A stretch of 64,000 nt of DNA, from assembly GCA_018401435.1 (NCBI GenBank), contig JAGYJW010000030.1, positions 23,883 to 87,882 on the forward strand. Reading direction: 5' to 3'. Origin of the DNA: Deltaproteobacteria bacterium (GTDB taxonomy: Bacteria; Myxococcota_A; UBA796; UBA2385). Position 1 is the first letter of the stretch. Each line of letters begins with the position of its first letter. Positions 43,173 to 53,281 of the stretch are shown piece by piece. The position numbers were made by a program, and so were the translations under genes. The notes beneath the pieces are model-generated. The model had not been told where the DNA came from, made no database searches, and saw only the letters and a program-made list of their open reading frames with translations.

Positions 43173-44639
43173 TCAGTCCGGGGAGCCCAGCCAGGCCGCG
43201 CGCAAGGCGGCCTTCTGCACCTTGCCCATGGCATTGCGGGGCAGCTCGGCCACCCGGCGCAGGTCTTTGGGGCACTTGTAGGGGGCCAGGCGCTGGCGCG
43301 CGAAGGCGAGCAGGTCGGCCGGATCGGGCAGCCGGCCGGGCACCGGCACCACCGCTGCCACCACCCGCTCGCCGAAATCGTCGTCTGGAAGACCAAGAAC
43401 GGCGACCTCAGCGACCTCGGGGTGCTCCAGCAGCACGGCCTCCACCTCGACCGGGTAGACGTTGAGCCCGCCCGAAATCACGAGGTCCTTGCCCCGCCCC
43501 ACCAGGTGGATGTAGCCGTCGGCGTCCTCAAAGCCCAGGTCGCCGCTGCGCAACCAGCCGTCCTGGATGGCCGCGGCGCTGGCCTCGGGCCGGCCCAGGT
43601 AGCCGCCGATCACGCTGGGACCGGCATGAAAGAGCTCACCCACCGCGCCGGGGGCCACCCGCTGCCCCGTCTCGGGGTCGCGAATCAGAAGGCGCGCCCC
43701 GGGCACCGAGCGCCCCACCGACCCCGGCTTGCGCGGCCCCTCCACCGGGTTGGACAGCACGATGCCCACCTCGGTCATGCCGTAGCGCTCCAACACAACC
43801 TGGCCAAAGCGTGCTTCAAAGGCACGATGCACCCGCGCTGGCAGGGGTGCGCTACCCGACGTGAACAGGCGCATGGCCGACAGGTCGAAGCGCCGATCCG
43901 CCGGCAGGGCCAGAAAGCGGTTGTAGTGGGTTGGAACACCCATGAACAGCGTACAACCGTCCTTTTCAAGCATGGCCAGGGCGCTTTCCGGGTCGAAGCG
44001 CTCCATCAGGGTGGTGGTGGCGCCCGCATAAAGCGCCCCGTGCAAGGCCACGATCAGCCCGTGGATGTGGAAGAGGGGCAGCACGTGCAGCAGGTGGTCG
44101 CCCCGGGACCAACGCCAGGCCACGTGCAGGGCCCGCAGGGTGGCGGCGATATTGCCCTGGCTGAGCATCGCGCCCTTGGGCTGGCCCGTCGTGCCCGAGG
44201 TGTAGAGCAGCAGGGCCGGGGTCTCGGGGGGAAAGGATCGGGGCAGCCGCACCGGTGAGGCAGCGTCCAGGGCCGCCCGCAAGCCCGTCGCCGAGCGCCC
44301 CCGCCCCAGGGCAGCCACCGTCTCGGCCAGCAGCACCGCGTGGGCCGCCTGAGAGTCCTCCAGGTAGACCGCCACCTCTGCCGGGGTGTAGGCCTCGTTC
44401 AGCGGCAGGGTGGCCGCCCCCAGCGCCAGGGCGCCCAGGTGCAGCTCCACCAGCTCCAGCCCCCGCGGCAGCTGCAGGGCCAGCACATCGCCCGGCCTCA
44501 GCCCGCAGGCCGACAACCAGCCCGCGGCCCGGCCCACCCGCGCGTCCAGGTCGCGATAGGTGAGCACGGTGGTGCCCAGGCGCACCGCCGGACGCGCCGG
44601 GTCCACCTGGCGGGCGCGTTCGACCTGATAGAAGGACAT
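43173..44639 (-). CDS. AMP-forming acyl-CoA synthetase/ligase
   Basis: 488 residues, complete. ANL-family motifs in order: A3 LLYTSGTTGQPKGAMLSQGN; LPLFHIHGLIVALHGALYAG; A5 YGMTEVGIVLSNP; A7 WLRSGDLGFEDADGYIHLVG; A8 GRGKDLVISGGLNVYPVEVE; and A10 LPRNAMGKVQKAAL with the catalytic Lys. The PLFHIHGL and MTEVGIVLSNP parts resemble malonyl-CoA/short-chain acyl ligases, but substrate assignment by eye is unsafe. ATG 44639; no obvious partner genes on either side. Confidence 0.9.
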   Translation of the reverse strand: MSFYQVERARQVDPARPAVRLGTTVLTYRDLDARVGRAAGWLSACGLRPGDVLALQLPRGLELVELHLGALALGAATLPLNEAYTPAEVAVYLEDSQAAHAVLLAETVAALGRGRSATGLRAALDAASPVRLPRSFPPETPALLLYTSGTTGQPKGAMLSQGNIAATLRALHVAWRWSRGDHLLHVLPLFHIHGLIVALHGALYAGATTTLMERFDPESALAMLEKDGCTLFMGVPTHYNRFLALPADRRFDLSAMRLFTSGSAPLPARVHRAFEARFGQVVLERYGMTEVGIVLSNPVEGPRKPGSVGRSVPGARLLIRDPETGQRVAPGAVGELFHAGPSVIGGYLGRPEASAAAIQDGWLRSGDLGFEDADGYIHLVGRGKDLVISGGLNVYPVEVEAVLLEHPEVAEVAVLGLPDDDFGERVVAAVVPVPGRLPDPADLLAFARQRLAPYKCPKDLRRVAELPRNAMGKVQKAALRAAWLGSPD

Positions 44640-44734
44640 CTCGGCCTCCGCGGTGGGGGGTCCGAAAGCCTAACGACATTGACAGCGGCCGGTCCCAGGG
44701 GCAGATCGTTGAGTCAACCTGCCCTCGAGGTCCC

Positions 44735-46327
<1,593 letters not shown>

Positions 46328-46462
46328 TCAAGAGTGCCCCTTGAAAGCATAGACTCCAGCTCACGCGCCCAGCCCTCGGCACCCGTAGGGGCCATGACCG
46401 CAATGGCACCCCATCACGCTGTCCGCCTGTGCATGCTTGAACCTGCCAGCAGTTCGTGCTAG

Positions 46463-46476
46463 CCTGTCTAGACAGG
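46463..46476. promoter_or_regulatory. 14-bp palindrome, candidate autoregulatory operator of the vapBC-type pair
   Basis: CCTGTCTAGACAGG is a perfect palindrome whose right arm overlaps the ribosome-binding site (acAGGAG) of the antitoxin gene. Phd/VapB-type antitoxins normally repress their own operon at such sites. Confidence 0.65.
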
Positions 46477-46485
46477 AGCGCCAAG

Positions 46486-46734
46486 ATGTCAACTGCATGG
46501 CAGCTACAGGACGCCAAGAACCGCTTCAGCCGGGTCGTGGAGGACGCCCTGCGCGAGGGGCCCCAGACCGTGACGCGCCGGGGGGAGCCTGTCGTCGTCG
46601 TCGTGGCCATCGAGACCTGGGAGCGGTTGAGTGGGGCCCGTCCAAGCTTGAAAGACTACCTCCTGGAGAGCGCACTGGATGGTCTTGACCTGAGCCGCGC
46701 CAACGAGGAGCGCCTGCCAGTGGAGCTACCGTGA
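46486..46734 (+). CDS. Phd/YefM-type antitoxin (VapB partner)
   Basis: 82 residues from ATG 46486. The Phd/YefM N-terminal DNA-binding fold is plain: WQLQDAKNRFSRVVEDALRE, GPQTVTRRGEPVVVVVAIET. The C-terminal third (LSRANEERLPVELP) is the flexible toxin-binding tail. It overlaps the PIN toxin gene by 4 bases (GTGA), the standard arrangement. A 14-bp palindrome over the ribosome-binding site suggests autorepression. A 243-base part of this pair is duplicated at 62324-62566. Confidence 0.92.
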   Translation: MSTAWQLQDAKNRFSRVVEDALREGPQTVTRRGEPVVVVVAIETWERLSGARPSLKDYLLESALDGLDLSRANEERLPVELP

Positions 46735-47156
46735 TCCTGCTCGACACGTGCGTGATCTCCGAGGTTGGCCGCGAGTCGCCAAGTCCTCCGGTTGCCGACT
46801 GGTTCTCGTCTCTACCCGAAGACCAGATCCGGCTCAGTGTCCTGTCCGTGGGGGAGATCCAGCAGGGCATCGAGCTGCTCGACCCTGGTGCGAGGAGAGC
46901 CCGGCTGCAGCGCTGGCTCGACGGACTGGTCCGTCTCTTTGAGGACCGGATCCTGCCGGTCGACGAGCCAGTTGCGCGCAGGTGGGGAAGCGTGAGTGCA
47001 ACGGCCCAGCGAGCCGGGCGCCCGCGTCCGCCTGTCGACGCGTTGATTGCCGCCACGGCGCTTCGCCACGACCTCGTGGTCGCCACGCGCAACGTCGCGG
47101 ACTTCGAGGGAACGGGTGTTCGCCTTGTCAATCCGTGGACACAGCCTCTGCCCTGA
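46731..47156 (+). CDS. vapC: PIN-domain ribonuclease toxin (VapC type)
   Basis: 141 residues from GTG 46731. PIN-domain acidic residues are all present: ILLDTCVISE (Asp), SVLSVGEIQQGIELL (Glu), RPPVDALIAATALRHDLVVA (Asp), and TRNVADFEGTGV (Asp). Such toxins cut tRNA or rRNA and are neutralised by the cognate antitoxin encoded just upstream. A 9-bp inverted repeat (47172-47190) follows the stop and may end transcription. The pair lies between boundary-repeat copies A and B. Confidence 0.92.
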   Translation: MILLDTCVISEVGRESPSPPVADWFSSLPEDQIRLSVLSVGEIQQGIELLDPGARRARLQRWLDGLVRLFEDRILPVDEPVARRWGSVSATAQRAGRPRPPVDALIAATALRHDLVVATRNVADFEGTGVRLVNPWTQPLP

Positions 47157-47171
47157 CTCGACTCAGGGGGA

Positions 47172-47190
47172 GCCGCACCAATGGTGCGGC
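47172..47190 (+). terminator. 9-bp inverted repeat after the vapBC-type pair
   Basis: GCCGCACCA-A-TGGTGCGGC is perfect, 15 bases beyond the toxin stop. There is no T-run, so terminator function is tentative; an alternative is part of a recombination or repeat structure with copy B, which begins 12 bases on. Confidence 0.45.
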
Positions 47191-47201
47191 CACTTCCACC
47201 T

Positions 47202-47254
47202 TCCATCGCACCCATGACCCATACGGCGGGGTCTACGGTGCATGGTGGTGGTCC
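47202..47254 (+). repeat. Boundary repeat copy B
   Basis: Begins 'tccatcgcacccatgaccca' and continues 'tacggcggggtctacggtg' and 'catggtggtgg'. The outer arms (CCATCGCACCCATG and CATGGTGGTGG) can pair imperfectly. The first 30 bases are shared with copy D; the rest aligns with copies A and C. Confidence 0.7.
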
Positions 47255-47316
47255 GACTGCGGCCTGCTCCACGTCTACCGCATGAGTTAAACTGTCGGCT
47301 TCAAACGGGAGCATCC

Positions 47317-48302
47317 ATGCCACGGAGCCATGCCGGACCGCACCGACGCGAAGACCTCGCCTCGCCAGAGACCCCTACACGGACGGAACGACGCCCGCCC
47401 GGTGGCCGCGGCAACCAGGCGGCCCTGGAGGACCAGGGACTCGGCGGTGGTGGCGCCACAGGGGTGGACGAGCCCTGGGTGCGCGAGCTGCTCGAGGTTG
47501 CGCCGGTCCAGGGCGGCGACACCGGAGGAACCTGGGGCGGTGTGCAGGATCGTGCCCGCGAGGCCGGCCAGGGGGACCCCCACGTCCCGGACGACAGTTC
47601 GCAGCAGCAGGGTGGCGGTGGCTCCGGCCTGTCGGCCCGCCTGGCCGCCCTCGAGGCCCAGCTGGCGGCGGGCGATGTGTCGGGAGTCACCGACGCGGCC
47701 AAGGCTCTCGCCGACGAGGCCCGTGCGCTCCTCGCCGCCGGCAAGGGCGACGGCGCCGCCCTGCAGGAGCTGATCTCGGCCGCGGGCGGGCCGACATGGA
47801 CCGACTGGCATCGGCCGCGTCCAGGCCCTGGTACAGCGCCCCGATGGGCAAGTGCTACCGGGCGGTCGCCGGCTTCGACAGCAGCTCGTATGTGAACCGC
47901 GCCGGCGGCCGCTGGAAGCAGCTCGCCGACCGGATCCCCTCCAGCCACGGCATGTGGGCGGTCAGCTTCGCCCACTGGCTGCAGGAGACCAGCCACGGCC
48001 AGCGCGCCGCCGAGGAGCTGGGCTTCGAGATCCGCGAGTCCGACGGCAAGACCCGTCTGGGAGACTACCTGGCCCAGCACCCCGAGCTGAAGGGGGCCAT
48101 CGTGGTGATCCCCTACGGCCAGGAGGGCACTGCCTCCCGGGAGTGGAATGCCGCCGCCAACTACGGCAACGCCAAGTGGGGCGCCGGGGTGGGCGACATC
48201 TCGGTGGTCAGCGCCATCGGCCAGCGCGGCGCCACCTACGTCGCCGACGGAAAGGTGCCCCACGACAACGCCACCATGTGGTGGGTGGTCTACCCCAAGT
48301 AG
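47317..48302 (+). CDS. Unknown two-part protein (frameshifted): disordered/helical N-terminus and Cys/Trp-containing C-terminal domain
   Basis: ATG 47317 has GGGAG upstream. The first 155 residues are Gly/Gln/Arg-rich, then helical (LSARLAALEAQLAAGDVSGV, ALADEARALLAAGKGDGAAL). Near 47785-47800 the frame shifts. The continuation (from ATG 47796 if read alone, 168 residues) has GKCYRAVAGFDSSSYVNRAG, then MWAVSFAHWLQETSHGQRAA, VVIPYGQEGTASREWNAAAN, GAGVGDISVVSAIG and a final MWWVVYPK. The Cys-near-start plus GDI.VV.A.G pattern recalls secreted CHAP/NlpC-like peptidases or lysozyme-like effectors, but the expected catalytic His is not obvious. I do not assign a function. It directly precedes the broken glycosidase fragment on the other strand. 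Confidence 0.55.
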
Positions 48303-48857
48303 CCAGAGAGGTGTCGTTGACGTGGTTGGCGCTGCCGTAGGCCACCACCGCCCCGAGGTCGTCGCGGTCCGGCCAGTGCGCCCAGTGCAGGCAGTCCGTC
48401 GAGGTGGCGAGGAAGATCTGGTCGTGCCCGTCGGTACCCTGGCCCCCGTAGTACATCAGGCAGAGGTTGTCCGAGACGCGGATCACGTCGGGGGCGTGGA
48501 CGTTGTCCGAGCCGTGGTCGTCGTCACCGGTCACCGGCGAGAGGGCGGGGGTGGCCGGCGCAGAGAAGGTGGGGATCAGCGTCGTGTCCCCACACGGGTC
48601 ACCGGGGTCGCCCCCGAGTCCTCGCGCCCGCCGCTGCCTCCATCGTCCGCGCCTCCACTGTCGCCGGTCCAGCCATCGTTGCCCCCGCCGTCGTCTGTGC
48701 TCGCGCCATCGCCCTCTGCGGTTCCCTCATCGCCATCCGGGTCCGGCTCGGAGCTCTCCGGTGGCCGGCTGCTGCTCCCTCCGGGCCGAAAGGACGGCCC
48801 AAAGAGCCCGGCGCTGGCGCCGAGCAGGGCGAGGATCGCGAGATCACCTGCGTCCAT
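48303..48857 (-). pseudogene. Truncated GH43-like (five-bladed propeller) glycosidase lipoprotein-type gene
   Basis: Read leftward from ATG 48857: a hydrophobic N-terminus (LAILALLGASAGLFGPSF), a Ser/Gly/Asp linker, one frame change near 48580-48600, and then a glycosidase-propeller stretch: VIRVSDNLCLMYYGGQGTDG, HDQIFLATSTDCLHWAHW, YGSANHVNDTSL. The family would continue for 150 or more residues, but similarity stops at 48303, exactly where the convergent gene ends. The gene is therefore broken, probably by recombination. GH43-like proteins hydrolyse arabinan, xylan or fructan-type sugars; this fragment cannot be active. Confidence 0.6.
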
Positions 48858-48987
48858 GAGCGTCTCGGGGTCGAGGCCACCACAGCGCCGACCGGAGCCA
48901 TCTTCGCCTGCCTCGCCGGATGGGTCAACGCCAGGCTCCCACAACGACCTGCTCGACGTAGAATGGAGGCCCGCCCGGGGGGCGCCC

Positions 48988-50628
48988 ATGGACCGGGGCG
49001 ACCACCGGGCTGCCAGACGCGCCAGCGCGAGGGGTCCCTTGAGCCTGATCCTGCTTCTCTCAACCCTCGCCTTCGCGGGCGACTACGAACGCGAGGTGCG
49101 CGACGGGATCACCTCCTTCAAGCGCTTCACGGACGGCGACCGTCCCCAGAATGTCTACGCGGTTCGCGTGGACCTCTCGGTGCCCAACGTGGGCCTGCAC
49201 GCCTCCGCGGACCTGCGCGGCACCGAGTGGTACACCGACACCCTGAGCTTCGCCGAAGAGGTGGGTGCGGTCGCGGCCATCAACGGAGACTGGTCCTGCA
49301 CCACCTGCTCAGGCTCCGACTACCTGCACCCCCTGGGGCTCGCGATCTCGAGCGGCACGGTGTGGAACGACCACATCGAGACCGACGCCATCGGCAGCCG
49401 GTGGGGCTACCTGGCCTGCACCATCGACAAGCGCTGCGACCTCGAGCAGGCCGCCCCGCTTGGCGACGAGAGCATGGTGTTCAGCCCGCTGCAAACGCCG
49501 TCGGTGTACCCCCTGCGCTACCACAACGCCATCGGCGCCAACGGCCTGGTGCTCATCGAAGACGGGGTCGCGGGCAGCGGCTGCTACGACTCCAGCACCA
49601 CCAACCCCAGGAGCGCCGCCTGCATCCAGGCCGATGGCACCCACCTGTGGCTGGTGGTGGTCGACGGGCGCGGCGCGGGGGGCGGCACGGGGATGAGCTG
49701 CAACGAGGTGCGGGACCTGCTGCTCAGCGATCCCTTCTCCTGCTGGGACGCGGTGATGCTCGACGGTGGAGGAAGCTCCACGCTGGTCGTCGAGGACACC
49801 AACACCGGCGCCTCGTGCAACCCCCGGGGAGACGACGACCTGTGCGTGAAGAACAATCCCTCCGACGGCTCGCCGCGGACGGTGGCCAACCACCTCGCGG
49901 TCACCTGGGAGGACAGCGCCGACAGCCGCTGTGTGCTGACCAACGGCAAGTGGTGCGACGGCACGACGATCAGCCAGTGCGAGGGCGGTCGGCTCACGGG
50001 CTCGGGAGACTGCGCGGTCTACGGCGCCACCTGCCAGGAGGACGGCGACTTCGCCTTCTGCGTCGACTATCGCTGCCCCGACGGCGACGGGCTGCGTCAC
50101 TACGCCTGTGTCGACGACACGACCATCGAGGGCTGCAACGACGGGGTCCATGGCACCGGCGACTGCGCTGCCTTCGGGCTGGTCTGCGGGTCCGACCCGG
50201 TCGGGGCCGCCTGCATGGACAGCCGCTGCGAGGCCGGTCCGCACAGCGGCTTCTGTCTCGACGAGGACACCGCTGCGGCCTGCGCCGACGGGGTCTTCGC
50301 AGAGTCGAGTTGCGACGAGGGGACGACCTGCCTCGACGGGGCCTGCGTGGCCCCGAGCGACGACACGGGAGCCCAGGACGGGGGTGGCGATGAGGCCGGG
50401 TGGGATGACGGTGCCGGACAGGCGCCGGGGGTTCGGGTTGGCCTCGACGACTCCGGCTGCGCGGCCGGGTGCGCCGCTGTCTCGCCGCTCACCTGGTGGG
50501 CACTGGTCGGAAGCCTGGCCCTGGTCCTCCGTCGTAGGCAGGTGCCATTGCCCACACGGCGGCAGCTACGGGGCGTGGTGATCCGACGTAGCGCGACGCC
50601 CCGCATGCTCGACGAGGGTCCTCCGTAG
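48988..50628 (+). CDS. Secreted phosphodiester glycosidase (NAGPA-like) with Cys-rich repeats and MYXO-CTERM-like tail
   Basis: About 546 residues from ATG 48988; TTG 49039 with GCGAGGGG upstream is an alternative. Signal LSLILLLSTLAFAGD. The NAGPA/phosphodiester glycosidase domain runs from about residue 20 to 310: AINGDWSCTTCSG, LGLAISSGTVWND, TPSVYPLRYHNAIGANGLVL, LWLVVVDGRGAGGGTGMSCN, AVMLDGGGSSTLV, and NHLAVTW. Three Cys-rich repeats (CVLTNGKWCDGTTISQCEGG and similar) follow. The C-terminus has SGCAAGCAAVSPLTWWALVG, a hydrophobic span and LRRRQ, the layout of MYXO-CTERM sorting tails. The last 35 residues overlap the convergent LysR gene and may be an artefact of a nearby indel. Confidence 0.84.
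   Translation: MDRGDHRAARRASARGPLSLILLLSTLAFAGDYEREVRDGITSFKRFTDGDRPQNVYAVRVDLSVPNVGLHASADLRGTEWYTDTLSFAEEVGAVAAINGDWSCTTCSGSDYLHPLGLAISSGTVWNDHIETDAIGSRWGYLACTIDKRCDLEQAAPLGDESMVFSPLQTPSVYPLRYHNAIGANGLVLIEDGVAGSGCYDSSTTNPRSAACIQADGTHLWLVVVDGRGAGGGTGMSCNEVRDLLLSDPFSCWDAVMLDGGGSSTLVVEDTNTGASCNPRGDDDLCVKNNPSDGSPRTVANHLAVTWEDSADSRCVLTNGKWCDGTTISQCEGGRLTGSGDCAVYGATCQEDGDFAFCVDYRCPDGDGLRHYACVDDTTIEGCNDGVHGTGDCAAFGLVCGSDPVGAACMDSRCEAGPHSGFCLDEDTAAACADGVFAESSCDEGTTCLDGACVAPSDDTGAQDGGGDEAGWDDGAGQAPGVRVGLDDSGCAAGCAAVSPLTWWALVGSLALVLRRRQVPLPTRRQLRGVVIRRSATPRMLDEGPP
50545..50588 (+). repeat. Boundary repeat copy C
   Basis: 'ccattgcccacacggcggca' then 'gctacggggcgtggtgatcc' aligns with copy B over about 44 bases with a few changes. 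It lies at the end of the NAGPA-like gene and over the stop of the LysR gene. Confidence 0.6.
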
Positions 50629-51495
50629 CCAGACCACCCCAGGGTCGGCGTGCACCCGCTCGTGCCAGACCACCCGGACCATCAGCTTGGGGAGCGCAAG
50701 CGGCGGGGGCAGGAGCCGCTCGGGTGGAGCGCCCAGGGCGAGCAGCAGCTGCCGAGGGAGGGTGGTCACGAGGTCCGACGCCCGAATCAGGTCGACGACG
50801 CCGAGGAAGTGGGAGAGCCGCAGGGCCACGCGGCGGCGGAGCCCGAGGCTGGCCAGGGCTCGATCCACCGGTCCCGTCGGGCCGCCCTGGGGCGCGACGA
50901 GCAGGTGGGGAGCCGCCGCGAACTGCTCCAGGCTGAGCGGTCCGGGGGCGAAGCCTCCCCGAGCACCAGCCAGGGTGGCGAACGCGTCTTCGAACAGCAG
51001 CCGGCCCTTGAGGGTGTCGTCGTCGGACAAGCCGACGTCGAAGGCGAGGTCCAGGCGGCCGTCGGCCAGCAGGGTGCCGGGCCCCCGGCGGCGGTGCGAC
51101 GGCCACCAGGTCGATCCCCGGGGCCGCCATCCGCAGCGGGGGAGCCAGCTGCCTCCGACGACGAAGCTGCAGGTAGTCACTCCAGCCCACGCGGAAGGTT
51201 CGGCGCGCCGTCGCCGGGTCAGAAGGCGGCCCCACGGGTCAGGGCCCCGAGCTGCCCGAGCACGGTCATCAGGGAAACCGGAGGCGGTCCGCGAAGGGAG
51301 TGGGCGCCATGCCCCGGCCCCACCCGGACCAGCAGGTCGTCGCCGAGGTCCTCCCGGAGCTGGGCCAGGGTGTGACTCACAGCCGACTGGGTCCGGCCCA
51401 GCCGTCGGGCTGCGGGGAGACGCCTCCTCCTCGAGCAGCACGGCGAGCACGACGAGGCGGTTGAGGTCGAGCCCAGCCAGGTCCTCCAGCCTCAT
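50566..51495 (-). CDS. LysR-family regulator (three frameshifts)
   Basis: Starts at ATG 51495 (LEDLAGLDLNRLVVLAVLLE). The recognition helix lies in a second frame from about 51425 (ARRLGRTQSAVSHTLAQLRE, DLGDDLLVR). The effector domain begins in a third frame near 51235 (ARRTFRVGWSDYLQLR), and the rest returns to the first frame after about 51085 (TLLADGRLDLAFDVGLSDDD to the stop at 50566). All parts are LysR-like and in order, so one gene with three indels is the simplest reading. It is divergent from the quinone-reductase gene and probably controls it. Confidence 0.75.
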   Translation of the reverse strand: MRLEDLAGLDLNRLVVLAVLLEEEASPRSPTAGPDPVGCESHPGPAPGGPRRRPAGPGGAGAWRPLPSRTASGFPDDRARAARGPDPWGRLLTRRRRAEPSAWAGVTTCSFVVGGSWLPRCGWRPRGSTWWPSHRRRGPGTLLADGRLDLAFDVGLSDDDTLKGRLLFEDAFATLAGARGGFAPGPLSLEQFAAAPHLLVAPQGGPTGPVDRALASLGLRRRVALRLSHFLGVVDLIRASDLVTTLPRQLLLALGAPPERLLPPPLALPKLMVRVVWHERVHADPGVVWLRRTLVEHAGRRATSDHHAP

Positions 51496-51599
51496 GACCC
51501 CTCCTATCGAAATCCTCATATCAATAGTTGAACACATGCACATTCACTCTGCACCCAGGCGCGAATAGAACCACGACCGAGCCTGAGCTGGAGCTGCCG
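51496..51599. promoter_or_regulatory. Divergent control region between LysR and quinone-reductase genes
   Basis: The 104-base gap has an A+T-rich core (51505-51540: 'tatcgaaatcctcatatcaa' then 'tagttgaacacatg') with two TATC-A half-sites 14 bases apart. A LysR-type site with overlapping promoters is likely; no exact box can be proven by eye. Confidence 0.5.
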
Positions 51600-52569
51600 A
51601 TGCGCCGCGTGTTCTACACCGGACCCCATGCCGATCCCTCCCTGACCGTCGAGCTGCGAGAGGTCCCCGATCCCGTCTGCCCCGACGCCGGCGTGGTGGT
51701 GGCCATCGAGGCCCGGCCCATCAACCCCGCGGACCTGCTGTTGCTCACGGGCCGGCGTCTTCACGCCGACGCTCCCGGCTCCCGTGGGCATCGAGGGCGC
51801 CGGCCGGGTCATCGAAGCTGGCCCGGCCAGCCGCCTGCGCCCCGGCACCATCGTGGCGATCCCCTCTGGCGGCACCTGGTCCGAGCGCCTGGCCTTCGCC
51901 GACGACGCGGTCCTGCCCCTGCCAGCGGGAGTCGACATGGAGCAGGCCGCCATGCTCTGCGTGAACCCCTTCACGGCGGTCGGCCTGCTGGAGGGTGTCC
52001 CGGAGGGCGGGACCATCGCGCTGAACGCGGGCAGCGCCGCGGTCTCGCGGCTGGTGCTGGCCCTGGCGCGGCGGCGCGGGCTGCGCGCGCTGGCCGTTGT
52101 GCGCAACGCTGTCGTCGCCGACGAGCTGATCGCAGCCGGCGCCGCGGCGGTGCTCGAGGACGGCCCTGACCTGTCCCGATCGCCTGCGCGAGGCCGCCGG
52201 TGCACCGATCCTGCGTGGCCTGGACGCCGTGGCCGGCAGCGCCTCGGGACGCCTCTTCGACGCCCTGTCGGACGGCGGCGAGCTGGTGGTCTACGGGCTC
52301 CTCTCCTGGACCGCGTCGACCTGCCCGCCGCCGAGCTGGTCTTCCGCGACGTGACGGTGCGGGGCTACTCGCGGCTGCGCGGCTACGCCGCCATGACGCC
52401 CGAGCGCCGCGTCGAGATCGGCGCCGAGCTGGTGGGCCTGCTGGAAGGCGGCAATACATTCTCGCCGATCGAGGCCCGCTACGGCCTCGAGGACGTCCGC
52501 CGGGCCGTGGCTCACCACGAGCGGCCGGGCCGACGGGGCAAGATCCTGTTGACCTCCCCCTCGACCTGA
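51600..52569 (+). CDS. MDR-family quinone/enoyl reductase (three frameshifts)
   Basis: ATG 51600 follows GGAG. The N-terminal MDR fold (VELREVPDPVCPDAGVVVAI, then PINPADLLLLTGR) continues after an indel near 51770-51785 with VGIEGAGRVIEAGPASRLRP, GTWSERLAFADDAVL, and GTIALNAGSAAVSRLVLALA (nucleotide-binding region). A short middle part (DRLREAAGAPILRGLDAVAG, FDALSDGGELVVYGLLS; about 52180-52310) is in a third frame. The end (VDLPAAELVFRDVTVRGYSR, stop 52567) returns to the second. It should reduce quinones or enoyl compounds with NADPH. It heads a five-gene set that includes a F420-type reductase, a bicupin and an ABM protein. Confidence 0.8.
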
Positions 52570-52620
52570 GCCGCCCGTCCTCCTTTCCCCTGGGGCGCAC
52601 CGCGCCACGGAGCGTGAACC

Positions 52621-53253
52621 TTGAACATCGCAGTCCTCGGCAGCGGCCACGTCGGCCAGACCCTCGCAGAAGGCCTCCACGGAGCCGGTCACGCGGTCAC
52701 CATCGCCAGCCGCAGCGGCGACAAGCTCGGCGAGTTCTCAGCCCGAACCGGCATCCCGGAGCTGCCCTTCGACCGGGCCGCCGCCGGCGCCGAGCTGGTC
52801 GTGCTCGCCGTGAAGGGCGCCGTCGCGCAGGAACTGGTCACCGGGCTCGCCTCGGGCCTGGCCGGCAAGGTCGTCATCGACACCACCAACCCCATCGCGG
52901 GCGCCCCGGTCGGGGGCCTGCTGCCCTACTTCACCGGCCCCGGGGACAGCCTGCTCCAGCGCCTGCAGCAAGCCGTGCCCGCCGGCCGCTTCGTCAAGGC
53001 CTTCAACTCCGTGGGGGCGGGCTTGATGGTGCAGCCGGCGCTGCAGGGCGGCCGCCCCACCATGTTCATCTGCGGCGACGACCTCGCCGCCAAGGAGGTC
53101 GTGGCCGGGCTCTGCGAGCAGCTCGGCTGGCAGGCCGAGGACGTCGGCACCAGCGCCGCGGGCGGCCCGGTGGAGGCCCTCTGCCAGCTCTGGTGCGCCG
53201 CGGGCTTCCTGCGCAACGACTGGACGCACGCCTTCGCCTGGCTGCGGCCCTGA
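52621..53253 (+). CDS. NADPH-dependent F420 reductase-like oxidoreductase
   Basis: 210 residues from TTG 52621 with GGAG 8 bases before. The Rossmann opening MNIAVLGSGHVGQTLAEGLH, then VTIASRSGDKL, LVVLAVKGAVAQELV, KVVIDTTNPI, VKAFNSVGAGLM and PTMFICGDD match the NADP-oxidoreductase/F420-dependent family (F420_oxidored). Whether the cofactor is F420 or the protein acts on another substrate is unknown. It lies 51 bases after the quinone-reductase gene, same strand. Confidence 0.85.
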   Translation: MNIAVLGSGHVGQTLAEGLHGAGHAVTIASRSGDKLGEFSARTGIPELPFDRAAAGAELVVLAVKGAVAQELVTGLASGLAGKVVIDTTNPIAGAPVGGLLPYFTGPGDSLLQRLQQAVPAGRFVKAFNSVGAGLMVQPALQGGRPTMFICGDDLAAKEVVAGLCEQLGWQAEDVGTSAAGGPVEALCQLWCAAGFLRNDWTHAFAWLRP

Positions 53254-53281
53254 GCCCCTTCCTCACCCCCGAAGCCCAGAG

